A stretch of 64,000 nt of DNA from Tigriopus japonicus. Its lineage: Eukaryota > Arthropoda > Copepoda > Harpacticoida > Harpacticidae. The stretch lies in assembly GCA_010645155.1 (NCBI GenBank), contig CM021321.1, positions 8,643,339 to 8,707,338 on the forward strand, written 5' to 3'. How positions within the stretch are numbered: position 1 is the first letter of the stretch; every line of letters starts with the position of its first letter. The notes under the pieces are model-generated. The model had not been told where the DNA came from. It searched no databases and saw only the letters and a list, made by a program, of their open reading frames with translations. Both the position numbers and the translations under genes were made by a program. Of the stretch, positions 42,831 to 55,900 are shown in pieces.

Positions 42831-43021
42831 GCCCATTGCGTTGTTGCGAACTGGTTCAATTGGATTTGCAAACAGGACGGGGAAGAGGAAATTGGGTACC
42901 AAAAGAAACGCAAAATGCAAAAAGACGGCTGTCAAACTTCCATTTTCGAATCCCACAATTATCAAGAACACGAGGAACATGCCAATATAAATGGTGAACC
43001 AGAAAGCGTCTTGAAAAGAAC
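42831..43021 (-). CDS. Candidate exon with two hydrophobic segments
   Basis: On the minus strand an acceptor (CAGTATGCACAG at 43022) and a possible donor (GGGC followed by GTGATAAGG at 42830) frame about 63 codons with two membrane-like segments: FWFTIYIGMFLVFLIIVGF and TAVFLHFAFLLVPNFLF. It could be part of a membrane protein gene with other exons I cannot define. The plus strand is also open here (42690-43094) but hydrophilic and featureless. Confidence 0.3.
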
Positions 43022-45700
43022 CTGTGCATACTGGCGAATCACATCTTGGACCCAAAATCCCATGTGTTTGCCACCATATCTCAGTGATCAATAATGACCA
43101 ATACCTTGTAATACACATGGACTTTAATGAAAAGTCAGTGAAAAGGGTATGGACCTTAATCCACTCGCAAAATCCTCTTGAAAAAGAATTAAGAACCACA
43201 TTTCCCCCGGAAACTCTCCCACGGACCAAAACGTTTCATTGCGCTCATCGATTACTTTACTTTAACAACTAAAATCGACAATATCATATCTATTTTTGGA
43301 TTATCATGAAAAGGAGCGAAGTCCAATCTAAAGCTCTGCAATATTTCTACAGTTTCAGAGTTGGAACAAATTGGAACTCTCTGATGCGCCCAATCTGTGA
43401 CGGAATTCAAATGATAAGTCTCCCTGCTATTACTAATCCCCTGTGGTTATTGGACCTCTGAATTAAAGTTCAATTGAGAAAATGTACACTAATTAGTGAT
43501 TATATTGCATGTATTGGGACCACTGATGTTGTATGAACATTTGCATATGTCAACTGAATTTAACGTATTTCTATTTCCTCTTCCCGTACTCTTTAAACAG
43601 CACAAGGTGTTTGGAGTGGACATACAATAAATAACATTTCAGGCTCGAATTTGCAAAATATTTTCATCATGTTCAACTAAATTAGACATAAATGATATTT
43701 ATGTCTAAATTTTGATGTTTAAGAGAAAACATAAATGATGAATGAAGAGGGGATGAACAGACTGCACGAATGCAATTTGGGACTTTTTTGTGGGAACCAT
43801 GGGCTTCATTTTGAGGGTGTTGACTTGAAGGTTATTGTCTAGGCAATCACCTTGCAAAATGTTGATGCTATTTAGCGGTCCTTTGCTGAAATTGATGAAA
43901 AGAAACAGGTTGTCTACACATTGAAAGTATTGAATTCCTTTGTCATTAATGGTGGAGCCTTGGTGACCTGGGCCTTTCGGCAGGTCAGAGACACAAAGGA
44001 TAAGCAGTAGTGGATCCTTCATCATGAGATTGTGTTCTATTGAAACCTCAAATTTGTTAGTTTGAAAAGTAAAACACACAATTAATGATATTGTTGTATG
44101 CACTAACTTGCTTAACACCCTTCAATTTGCAAGGGTAAAACTGCTCAAGGTGTCTAGCCTTATGAACCATAATGTAAGAACTTAGTTGGGTGTTAGGGTA
44201 AATAACGAGTTCTCATGTAGTTGGAACTTGATTTCTATATGCATATAGTATCCTCTTAGTCATTACAAATGCATTTTTGGGCAATTTCATGCTTAGTCTT
44301 TTCACTCTTTGCCCTAATGCAAGCAATTTTGGAAACCCTGCATATTTCTGTGTTATTGTCAGTTAAAGTTGCGCTCAAAAGTAAACATGCTTCATGAACC
44401 CAAATGTACTTACTTTCAGCTTATAATACATATTTTTTTATTTAAAACTCTTTCTTTTTATTTTAAATGATGAAGAATGGCTAAAATATTTTTACCGACT
44501 CTTAAAATAAGGTGCAAAGTTATTGGTTGAAGGTTTCAAATCGTGCTACTTTTGGAACCTGTTGGGCACCCTGAAATGCTTTTTCCCAGATTGACGAGAT
44601 TGATTTTTGGACTGAGATTGGGGGCATCAAGATTGGTTCAAGGCTAGATTGAAAGACTGAACAGATTGAATGATTGGGATTTTCCATCAGTAGTTGTCAT
44701 GTGTTAATGTGGTTCAGTATGCAGAAGATAATATGAAGAGTTAACATATTAAATAATGATATTGCAGAAAACAAAAAATAAAAAAACCCGAAAACTCCAG
44801 AAACGAAAAACCCGAAAAACCCGCCCGAAAAACTCACCCGAAAAACCCGGGTGGGTTTTTCTCCGATGCAACCCTGTCTATGAACGGTTGCTAAGCTGAT
44901 TTATACAGCTGATGTGCTCCTTTGGCCAAGTAAACAAAGACACGAGCGAGTGAACCTACTTCTAAAGCTCAACAGATTTAATAAATAATTGAATTATTGC
45001 ACAGTGAGTGTTTTGATCGCTTCAAAAGAGAGCTGCATCAAAGGTAAGATTTTGGTTGATCTTTCAGGATGTAACAAAATTCGAACATAATGCTCTTATT
45101 GATATAAAGTGAGTCATTTAAAAGGCAACTTATCGCCCATTTGTTTGGAGTCATCTTCAAACTAGATATATTTTGGTCAACGTCTTCTATATTAAAAGCT
45201 GGTTTATCTTTATCCATGAACCTCTAGAATCTCTCGGATTCGTCACGTGGACGTAGAAAAATCCGAGAATGTTTCGATTTATTTGCAGTTTTAGAGCAAG
45301 GAGCCGCTGTCTATGAGGTAGAAACATGTCGCTTATTGAGCAGAGTCTCGTGGTTTTCAAATGATCTGAAAAGCGGCGTTGAAAAGTGTGTTCAGAAAAT
45401 TTTGGAGGTCGGGCCAGATTTTTCGGTTCTGGGTCAAGGCCGGTACGGAATCGAAATAAAAAAAATCGCTCCAGATCAGATCCGGATCGGTTCAAATCCG
45501 GATTGGATGTGGTCAAGCTCATGCAGGGCTCAAAGAAATATTTTTAACAATACTGCGCTTGTTACCATTGCTTTAGGATAAATTTGATGGGGATTTTCTA
45601 AAATAAAATCACTTTTCGGAAGAAAAAGTAAGAAGAATTTAAAAAATCAATTTAAGGCCCATATATATGGGGCTGCTGCTCACTTATTGTTTATCCTTGG
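43022..45700. other. Gene-poor stretch
   Basis: Contains a 27-base hairpin at 43682-43708, a minus-strand open frame (44118-43705) with no recognised domain, and a run of AAAAACCCG-type units at 44775-44860. The rest is featureless to me. Confidence 0.35.
44770..44870. repeat. Degenerate AAAAACCCG tandem run
   Basis: Words such as AAAAACCCGAAAA, CGAAAAACTCACCCG and GGGTGGGTTTTTCTCC recur, partly inverted. It ends near GCAACCCTG and may be the end of a hAT-type MITE. Confidence 0.5.
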
Positions 45701-45703
45701 ACT

Positions 45704-46311
45704 ACAGGGTTGGGCACCCTGATCCGGAATTTGTTTAGCGTCATATTGAACTGCTATAAGGTCATGGAGAGCATCAAGTAACTTGTAAGGAATTGAAGGC
45801 ATGTCCTAAAGGCATGGCAAGCCCTAATGACCCAGGTCTTCTTGATATCGGTCTTGAGAGCATTAGCGTTTCGGTGGCTGGTGGCACATAGCTCCCTCTC
45901 CAACTTGCCCCTAGAAATGGAAGTCCAAGGGGTTCATGTCAGAAAAACTGGAAGGCCAGGTGTTGGCATCCCAAAACTTGATGAAATTGGCCTTGAGGAC
46001 ATTCTTCATAGACAGAGCCTTCTTGGCTGTGTGCACCGAATGTTCAGACTTTTTCCAGATTTCCAACGGTTGTACACGTCATAGAAAGTTGACTTGGGGT
46101 AGCTGAGAGCCTTTGTGATGGCGGCAGGTCGGTTGCCTGAGCGAGCCATTTCAATAATGGCAAATCTTTTTGAATCCCTCATGTTATATTTATTGCTCCA
46201 ATGATAAGTTACTATCTTGCAATCGAATGTTTTCATTACAACCCAGTTGGATTTGTAATTTCGAAATTATTAGCTTGTAAATAATAGTCCGAATTTAAGT
46301 GCCCATCCCTG
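45704..46311 (-). mobile_element. Internally deleted mariner-type element
   Basis: Tips CAGGGTTGGGCACC (left) and, inverted, CAGGGATGGGCACTT (right). On the minus strand it encodes a helix-turn-helix (RFAIIEMARSGNRPAAIT) joined, after a deletion, to the transposase C-terminus (FWDANTWPSSF, MNPLDFHF). It is the same transposase group as the remnant at 20090-20728. Confidence 0.7.
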
Positions 46312-46407
46312 TTTTTCGAGTTTGCCTTTAATATTTCTAAGACAGAAAAATGATTGAAATAGAAAACAATTGGAAACAATGGGACATGACAAAGGATGAG
46401 CGTTTTT

Positions 46408-46443
46408 ATGATTAAAAACGCTCAAGTGAGCGTTTTTAATCAT
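46408..46443. repeat. Perfect 17-bp inverted repeat
   Basis: ATGATTAAAAACGCTCA, two bases, then its exact reverse complement. GAGCGTTTTTA just upstream (46399-46409) could pair with it as well. It lies between two mariner remnants. Confidence 0.7.
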
Positions 46444-46639
46444 ACCGGTAGCGGCAAAACAGGGCCGTTAGCAGTTCTTTGCTACTCAGCCCATTTTGGT
46501 GAATCCAAGTTATGTCCTATTTAAGCGTCCATTTGATGGTTCTAGGTCCCCGGAAACGATCCATATTTTAAGTTTTGATACCTCTGCTTACACTTGATTG
46601 ATAATATGCTCAGTTTATTTGCTAGAAAAAGAGTCATCT

Positions 46640-46925
46640 AAAATCATATATTACCGGATGGGGATTTAATTCGCGCACATGTTTGACCGATTAACTTGTA
46701 CGAAATTTTTATTTTGTAAGAATTTTAGAATTCGAAAAAATCAATTTAACAAAAGTTGTAAGAAAAAGTCCAAAATATACTATTTATTATTCAATGAAAC
46801 CACCATCGGCCTCGACAAAGGCCTCCAAACGACCTCAGAAGGCCCTGCAGATGATACGGTTGTACTCCTCAGAGCTGCATTGAGGTTGAGATACTCGTGT
46901 TTGGTTAAAGTTAGGGAGTAGAAGG
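46640..46925 (-). mobile_element. Tc1/mariner remnant, transposase C-terminus
   Basis: Minus strand reads SSEEYNRIICRAF, a stop, then GRLEAFVEADGGFIE, resembling the last residues of mariner-type transposases. The catalytic region is absent. Confidence 0.45.
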
Positions 46926-47265
46926 ACCCCTCTTTGGGTTCATCCTTAAATGGATAAAAACAAGTGGAGGCTCTTTTGTACTGGTTAGATAGAGCTTACC
47001 TTTGACTTAACCGACCTCGGTAGCAAAGATCATGATTGCAAAATTATTAAACGCCGAGAAATGTTAGACAATACACGGTGTTTCGAATGGCATTTTTGGT
47101 TTGGGTCGAAATATCCAAACATCTTGGCATTTTATGGACTCAAAATTCAAAGGGGAACAACTTTACTATTACTAATAAATACTGTGTTCTATAAGTCTAA
47201 GTCCAAGAAAAAAGTTACAAACCTAAAAACCTATTAATTATATATTTGACCATTAGAGTTAGCCA

Positions 47266-47935
47266 TTAGAGACCATTTAGTTATTTCTTGAGGTAAAATG
47301 GATTAAGAAAACATTCATCAGTACCTGAGTTATTTGGGTTTGAATGCTTCATGTTTGACCCCCAAAAAACCAAAAAAACGTTAGTTATGTTAAAATAACA
47401 AATTCCCAAAGATTTTAAATAGCTTTTTAATGTCGCAAAAGGAAAATATTTTTTTAAAGTTTTGCAGTTTATGTCAAATTGGCCCAAATTAATATATGAT
47501 ATCACTTAAAAAGCACTTTGAAAAGAAATCGGTTGATGTTTCAAGTTTCGATTTTAGTCCACTTTGCACACGGTCCTTCAAGAAAACGTAAATTTGAATA
47601 TGAATCCGTTAGACATATTCATTTGTAATTTTGGCAGAACGCACAACAAAGTGTACTATCAATAATTATAAAATGCGCTTTCCAAAACTCTTGTTTCAAG
47701 TGATTTTATGTATTTTTTCGAGTTACTTTGACACAAACTTCAATAATCAATAAAATTCATTTGCGACATTGAAAAGCCATATGAAACGTTTGGGAATTTG
47801 TTTTTTTTGATATATTTGTAGCGTCCTTCGGTTTTTTGGGGTAAAAAAATGGACCATTCAAACCCAAATAACTCAGCTCCTCATAAACGCATTTTTATTC
47901 AATTTGAATTCAAGAGGTAACTAAATGGTCTCTAA
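47266..47935. mobile_element. Foldback MITE, 670 bp
   Basis: The outer 250 bp on each side are diverged inverted copies: TTAGAGACCATTTAGTTA and GAGTTATTTGGGTTTGAATG occur on the left, and their complements on the right. The centre is AT-rich and non-coding. The target duplication is unclear. Confidence 0.65.
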
Positions 47936-48355
47936 ATACGGGTTATATACAGTAGTTTATCAAACAATGTTATAATGGATAAGTTTTTGGGTATTGTTAT
48001 ATACTCTGAATATCTCCTGCTCTAACGCAACCTTTCTTCTCTCTAAGTTTTTCTATCTTCGCATTCTGAAAATAAATTTTCCCCTGGATCTAAACTTACG
48101 TAATACAATAAAAGTAAAGTTGTTCCCCATTGAATTTGGGGTTCAAATAATGCAATGATGTCTGGGTATTTCGATCTAAACCTAAAAAGCCATTGGAAAC
48201 ACTGTAAATAACTTACATTAGCAAGGCAAATGATTTCAAGCACGCCATCAAGCACACACAAAGCATATTTTTGTTTAACGTAAATGTATTGTGTCTCAAA
48301 AATTACACGCTGCCAATAAACATCATCCTTTTTCCATATTTTTTCAAGGAGAAAT

Positions 48356-51300
48356 ATGGACATGGAAGTCATTCCCGAAGTGGACGAAGCCATTCAAAAT
48401 TTGATGAGCACTACTCCAATCACGGTTGAAAATTCCTACCGAGGGTCAAAAAATGGATCAGAACATAAAATGGTGTTTAAAATCTCTTGGATATTTCGTG
48501 AGATTCCTGAATTATCATCATTCGGCATTTCTAGCATTAACAAACTCCGCCAATACATTAGCTTCAATGCTACAGTCTTTAAAATTTATAGATCAGGAAT
48601 TATCACCCAGGCAATTTGGGATAAGATGCCAAGTGAACTCGAGGTGGTTAAATTCATGATCAAAACATTCAGCGCACGACCTGCTCTGACTATACCTGAA
48701 ATCTTATCCACTGTTGAGATCAATCCTGAAATACTGCCAAGATTTCGGGGTCAAATCAGCGTGATTGAATTTCTCCAACGCTATCCAGACTTTTTTATTG
48801 AGGTAGAAAATGGTGCATTCACAACTACTGTGAAAACACTTTGTTCCGTCCAACCCAATGCCACGCCTTTGTCCAAGGTAGACAATATCATTGTAATGGA
48901 ATACATACAAAGGTTCATAAAACAAACTGGTCTCAAAGCGCTTCCCGTCACCCTGAAAGGAATTCAAGCTTACCTGGAGCACTTCAGCTATGACGTCACG
49001 CTTGAAGGGTTAGATAGATTTGTGGACCAATTTTTCCGCATTTCACCTACCATAACCAAGAAAGAAGAGAGCGAATGTGTCAAGATTATCATCGCTGACC
49101 CCAACCAAATGGCAGAAGATGACAATACAATGGATGTGACTGAAGATTCGTTGTCTTCAAGTGAATTTGAAGAAGTGACAAAACTACGCTTGATTTTAGA
49201 CCAATGTCCATTAAACCTGTCAGAAATTCGAGCGGCGTTGAAGATGAAAGATGTTCAAATGAGTAATGCTAAATTAAGAACTACTCTTGCGACTCATTTC
49301 CCAGATTTTGAAATTGGAAATGAAGGGGTGGTCGTGAGAAAGTTTTATCACAAAATGATTGTGAAAAGTGCCCTGGAAAATCAATGTCCTATTACTCTTG
49401 GAGAAATTCGAAACTTCTTGAAGACAAAAGGAACTGAAATGAATAATTCTCGTCTGAGGTCATTGATTGACACCCATTTTCCTGAATATTCAATTACAAA
49501 TGGAATTGTCCACCTTGTTGAAGATCCCACCACCTCTTCAAATGTTAGCGATGAAACCTCTACAAGAGTTGCTGTGAATCCTGACCCAAATATTAACCTA
49601 ATAAATGAAGAACAAAAGGTCAAAACCTTGCAAACCAACTCCCAAGTATCTGACCTCCAACTTGAAGCTGTGGCAAAACTGCGTCTAATTTTTGAAAAAT
49701 GTCCGTTGAACATGGGTGAAATTCGGGCATTACTGAAACTTCAAGCCGTTTCGATAAAAAATGTCATTTTAAGAAAAATAATCGAGACTGAATTTCCCGA
49801 ACTCATGATTGGAGATGGTGGGGTTGTCGACAAAAAGTCATCACATTACAAATTGATGGTGGAGAGTATTCTAAAAAAACAATGTCCAATCACCTTGGGA
49901 GAAATTCGAAAACTCATGAACTTGAAAGGGATTCAAATAACCAATGCAAAACTGAGATCACTGTTTGACGCCCATTTTCGAAAATACACAATTTCAAATG
50001 GAGAAGTGATGCTCATTCAAAGTCACATTACTGAAACAAGTGTCAAGAAGAAGCCCGTTTTAAGTCCTGAGATGAAAATGGTCCAAGACATGTTGGTCAA
50101 AAAGTGTCCACTCCATTCCGCAAGTATTCTTGCTCAATTGCAAAATAGGGGTGTCATTATGAGTCTCACTGACCTAAAAACTGCATTAAAGGACCAACTT
50201 CCCAAATTCTGCTTTGATGGAAAAAAAGTTGTCCGAAATGAAGCCCCAATTGGGAAATCCAATGAAAAACCTCTTTCAAAGAATTTGAGCCAAACTCAAG
50301 GACAGTTAAGATTGGACCAACAAACCAATCACCAAGTACTTCGCTACATTTTAACGACCAAGTGTCCAATCCAAATGAGTGAAGTTCGGAAAGATTTGAA
50401 GCTTTGTGGAATAACTATGAATAACAAGGTTTTGAGAGCCACTTTGCAAGCCGATCTCCCCGAATTTAAGATCCTTGAAGGTGGGATAATCATTCAATAT
50501 GATGATAATTGCTCTTCGGTTCTTCAATCCATTTTACATCAAGGTTGTCTAATGAACATAAATGATGTTTTAACCGAATTAACTATCAATGGCATTGACA
50601 TGAAGGAAGCCAATTTGAAGATGATACTCAAGACCAATTTTCCGACAATGAAGATTCAAGAAAGTAAGGAATTCATGGAGCAAGATGAAGAAGATACCTC
50701 GACAAACGACGAAAGCGAGTGTTCTAGTGTTACCTCTGAAACTCAATTCGATGTCAGCTCTGATGAAGAAGTAGTTGTTGATCCCCAGATTTCCCTCCCA
50801 AGAAACAATATCGAGCTTATCCAAAGCATTTTGGACGAAAAGTGTCCTTTGGCAGTGACTCAAGTCCGAATGACTTTGCTATCACATTCAATCGCTTTAA
50901 ACCGAGCAAGTTTAAGAGACGTGATTGTAAAGGAAATCGGCGATTACTTCATTATCGATGGATGCATCTATTTGCCAACCTCAGTATCTCCTGAAGGATG
51001 CACTATGGCTAGTGTGGTTTTAGAAGCCCTTAACCATGTCTTGACAAAAACGGGAGATCATTCAATTGAGAGCCTGGTGAATGTTTTAACGGGTAAAGGA
51101 ATTGAGATATCTGAAAAGACTTTGGAGAATATCATCTCGGAATATTCGTGCACTTACAAGTGTAAAGATGGCGTTGTGTCTTTGGTGTATGAAAAAGCTG
51201 AGGAGAAATTGGATCCCAAATCATTGAAGGAGATCGTCGTGTGCCTGAAATCCTTGGAGCATAATGAGAATAACTCGTTCATCGATGCAAACCAAAGACG

Positions 51301-52189
51301 CCTTTTCAAGAAAAGTTTCCTAGAAGATATCTTTGGTGAGTTACATTTGAAACTAGCCAATCACGTGCAGAAAAAGCTGAATGACTTAAAATAGCCATAC
51401 TAACAAATTATCATGCCTAAGAAAACATTCAAAAAAGTCGCATGGGAAAAGATTATACACATTTTCAGTCACGTTTTTGCCATACCAAGTTGAAAGTTAA
51501 TGTATATTTTAATGCATCTCTAAATATAAATTTAGTCTGACAAACTTCACACTTTTTCAGGCAACAACAAGGTCTATCATGACCTCAAGTTCTTGTTCGC
51601 GTCTGAGGAAGGAATTGGTTTTATCAATGCACCAGAAACAGAATCATCACTCATTGAACCCCTTCAGAAATTGCAATCTGACTGTGTCGAGGACACGTCC
51701 AAAATCAAAGACCATCAAGATGTATTTGCTCAACCAGTCGATCATTCGCCGGAAATGAAGGACTTTGAAGATCTCTCAAACCAATCATCAGAGACTCGAG
51801 AGTTAACAAAGACAGAAATTGATTCAGGAAAAGAGGAGACTTTATTAATGCCGTCAGCCTTGGAGCTTATAGATCCTAAACTTGACGCTTCCAAAGAAGA
51901 TCCAACAGAGAACCTTCCTCTATTGAATATTCATGGTGAAGAGCACAAGCACCAGTTGCCTGAATGGGATCTATTTTTGGAAGAAGCCCTTGATTTGACT
52001 GAAGATGGCGTGTATCCCTCTGACTTTGAGGCTTGTACAACGGGAAACACAGAGGCTCCGAGCCCAATTTCTCAGCCAGAAACCCCAAAAACACCAATGA
52101 ATCCTGCTGCTGATGTTCTTGAAGTGGTCGAAAAAGAGGCAAGAGTGAAAAAATCCAAGGAGAAAAAAGACGAATGCATCATTGCTTGA
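48356..52189 (+). CDS. Tandem-repeat gene 1 (CP...EIR repeat protein), two exons
   Basis: Exon 1 is 48356-51335 (donor GTGAGT) and exon 2 is 51561-52189 (acceptor TTTTTCAG). Joined they give 1202 residues. I do not recognise a named family. Residues 1-270 are unique, with segments such as VIEFLQRYPDFFIEVENGAF. From about 273 to 880 there are eight units of about 50 residues separated by linkers, pattern L-x3-CP[LI]-x4-EIR-x2-LK-x10-LR-x6-FP-F-x-I-x2-G-V, with Cys-Pro at about 283, 344, 448, 509, 582, 668, 729 (CL) and 828. A degenerate ninth unit lies at 890-950. Predicted helix-helix-helix-strand order suggests a small winged-helix fold (inference). The C-terminal 200 residues are acidic and end in a basic KKSKEKKDE patch. 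Start chosen at the first ATG after stops (AAATATGGAC). The next gene is a shorter paralogue. Confidence 0.8.
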
Positions 52190-52364
52190 CAGAATGATTG
52201 GACTCATAGAATATGTGCAAGATCTCACCTCTCACTCTAAAACACTGCCTCATGAAAGCAAACTGAACTTGAAAGCTGACATGACACCATCAATCTACGT
52301 ATCAATGTAATGCTCGGACCATGAAGATTTCTGATACTTCCTGATTTTACTTACTGTCATTCAA

Positions 52365-52370
52365 AATAAA
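52365..52370 (+). terminator. Poly(A) signal for tandem-repeat gene 1
   Basis: AATAAA 176 bp after the stop codon, before the next gene. Confidence 0.5.
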
Positions 52371-52915
52371 AGATAGCAAAGTTCTATTTTACTGAATATC
52401 CAATATGACAGAAAAATGGCTTTACTTTCAGAGTTGGTGCTCTTCAATCTACCCTATTTTGTCCAATTTGTTTGGGTGAGTTTGAACTTATTTTAATGTT
52501 GAGCTTTTGTAGGTGATGGCAAGTTTAAGTATTTCTACACGTATTTTTGGTCGAGCTTAAACTATTGTCTTATTGGCACTGTAAATCCCTTTTATTTAAA
52601 AGCCTTCAAAAATTTCCCCCGCTTTACTATCTTCCAGCAGCCTAATATCCGGATTTCTTTTAGAACCAAATAACGCAGTCACTCCTGAGAAAATATTTTG
52701 CATCCCATCCCAAAATGGACAGTGAAAAAGATTTATTTTCCAAACAAGAAGAGTCAGTGCAAAATATAAAAACTATTTAAGGACAAAGCAGTTGAACAAA
52801 TCCATTGCAACAGATGACCCCAATGCAATAAGTGAGGATTTCAATTTCATCTTGGAAAGGGTCCTTAAAAGTAACCAAGTCGTGCTCTTCATCTGAGGTT
52901 CTCCGCATTCTATGA

Positions 52916-55900
52916 ATGTTTCCATTGAGAAAAGACCGAAATTGCCCCCAAAATATGGCAACCAACACTGCGAAAAAGTCCCAACCCAAAGAAATGGTCA
53001 CTGTCAATCAGTTGAAGAAAATTGAATTGAGTTTAAGAGAAGGTCCCAAAAGTTTTAAGGCATTTCGAAGCGACATACGAGCTCACGGAATTACAGTAAC
53101 AAACAGAGGTTTAAAGGTTTTGATCAAAACTGAATTTCCCGCGTTTGGAGTCGACGAAAATGGGATAGTCTCAAAAAAGTATCCTTCTGCCAAAGCTGTA
53201 GCGTCGAATACTCTAAAGAATAAGGATTCTGTTGCCTTGAAAGATGTTCCCAGCAAGCCCAAAAGATCTTTGGATCAGAGGATAAAAATGGTTCAAAGAA
53301 TATTGAATGAAAAGTGTCCCATAACGATCGCTGAAATTCGAGGCATAATGAAAAGAGAAGGGTTTTCAATTAGTGACGCTGATTTAAGGACGGGAATTAA
53401 AACCCAATTGCCGGATTTTAGTATACATGAGACCCTAGTTCGTCGAGTTCAAGCCTCAATCCAAAACAACAAAACCAAGACAAACAAACACCGATTAGAT
53501 CATGTTGCCAGACTTGAGAGCATTTTAAGACAAGGATGCCCAATGAAAATGCATCACATTCGTGCTCAGCTTTATGAAAGCGGATTTTCAATGGATGATC
53601 CGACCATCAATAATATCATCGAAAAGGAACTGCCTGAATTCAAAGAAATCTTCAACTATGTTATCGACTTTGTTCAAGGAGGCAACAACACTGTGCTACT
53701 TCAAAATTTTCTGAAAGAAAATTGTCCAATAACCAAGAGAGAGGCTCGTGCTAAATTAAATATTTGTGTGATCCAGCTGAATGACAGAGATTTCACCTTT
53801 TATTTGGAAGCTCGTCTCCCTGAATTCAGTCTTGTTGAAGAAGGCATGATCATTTGGAAGAGGGATCCTTGTCTTTTGGCTCTCCAATCCATAGCAAAAC
53901 CGGGATGTCCAATGGACATCGTTCACATCATGCAGCACTTGAATGCCAGAGGAATTTCCAGGACAGAAGCCAAAATCAGATTGATCATAAAGACCTGCCT
54001 TCCTGGATTAAAGCTTGAAGATGAGAACTCAACCATTGAAACCTCAATATTTACTGATGAGAGTGAAACAGACGAAACATGCTCTGAGTACAGTTGCGAG
54101 GATGAATCGGATTGTGATGAAGATTCAACAACAACGAGCGCAGTTGAGCTGATCCAAAGGACCTTGAATGAAAAGTGTCCTACAGCAATCACTGAAATCC
54201 GAATGGTATTGGTTTCGCACTCATTCGCTATAAACAGATCCGTGTTAAGTGACCTGATTGTAAAGGATATGGGCAACCACCTCATTGTTGAAGGCTTTGT
54301 CTATCGATCTAACTCAATGTCCAAAGAAGGCCTCCTCATTGCAAATGTGGTTTTGGAAGCTATTTACCCTCTCTTGGCGACCGAATCGCCGCATTCAATT
54401 GGCAGTTTGATATCTGTTTTAGCGGTCAAAGGAATTGAATTATCCAAAGAGATGTTGGAGGAGATCATCTCTAAATATTCGTTCACTTGCAAATGTCAAG
54501 AGGGCTTTGTGATTTCGTTTGACAATAGAAAACAAGAGAGAGAAAACAATCTGAAATCATTGGAGGAAATCGTTTTGTTGCTGAAGTCTTTGGAATTTGA
54601 CGAAAATAACTCGTTTCGGGATGCAAACCAGGGGCTTCTTTTCAAGAAAAGATTTTTAGACGACATCTTAGGTAAGTCCAAAAAAATATAGCGTTATCTT
54701 TAAGCAACATGCCCATTAAATGGATTAGAGGCTAAAATAATTAAATTTAAAGTTTATGATTTGTGAAATCAAAGTGCATTTAATTCATTTTTTTCTGATT
54801 TTTGTGCATTTTTCATTATTCCTGTTGATGTGCATTTTTCGCATTTTTGGCACTGTTAGTCAAAATTTCGTGCTTTTTTGGTGCTTTTTGTCAAAATTTC
54901 GTGCTTTTTTGGTGATTTTTGTCAAAATTTCGTGCTTTTTTGCTCACTTTTGAAAAACATACATTTTCTAGCCCTTGACATGCCTGATTGACAACATACT
55001 TTTCGCTTTTTTCTTTCTCGTGTTTGATGATGAAAAAGAAAGATGTTTCGTTACACTGTTGGCACATTTAAAGTTTTTGAGTTTTGTCTTTCCAAATACA
55101 TTTATGGTATAAGCTGCTCATGAAGCTTATACGGAGTTGCTTCATGCTCTACCTAGATTAATATGGTTCAGTAAAAGAGTAAATAGTTTAAAAAGTTATC
55201 TGTTCAAGGTGCAAACACAAAATGCAAAATATTGCTAGCAGGGTATCAAAATGTTATTGGTATAATAATCAATGTTTTGTTAATGAAAAAATAAAAAAAA
55301 ATGCATGTGGCCCCAATAGGTTCATGCTGCCACTTTTTACTTGAGCACTCTTCACCCTCTATACTTGTTTTACGCTACACTTATGAAAGGCAAAAGACCC
55401 AACAAAATAGTACAGTTAAAAAAATTGCAAAAAAAATTCACCTTGTTTGTTATTCATTAAAAGCAGCAACGTTGGATGTTCTTAATTTATTGCGTTCCTC
55501 ATTGTACCAAATTTTGTTATATTAAACACATGGTTCAAGCTGCTGAAGGTCGAAGTATTTGTCAAGCCTTTTGTTCCATAACAGAGCTTTTTTTTGGAAA
55601 AGGATCTCTTTAGAAATGTAACTTTGATATAGTCTAAGTATTCATCAACTGTGTCCACTTTTTGCATCCCTTGCATTTTCTTATTGCATTTTTTTGGAAT
55701 TTTTGTTACGCTTTTTCAATGCATATTTCGGGGGTTTTGCTGCAACAAAGATCTTTTTTTTATTTCAGGTAAAAACGACGTATATAAACTTCTCAGTTGT
55801 CTAATCATTTCTGAAGAAGGTATTGGTTTATCCCATGACCCAGAAGAGCAAGCATCAAATGAAGAAAAAAAGTTGAAAGAAACGCCTTCTCAACATGTGG

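Noticed and set aside
42690..43094. Plus-strand 134-codon frame as a gene
   Set aside because: Hydrophilic, low-complexity translation with no start context, splice signals or domain. The minus strand gives a more protein-like reading.
41726..44690. One large hAT element bounded by the GATTGG-rich stretches near 41.75 kb and 44.6 kb
   Set aside because: The two stretches share words but I could not align defined tips or a target duplication.
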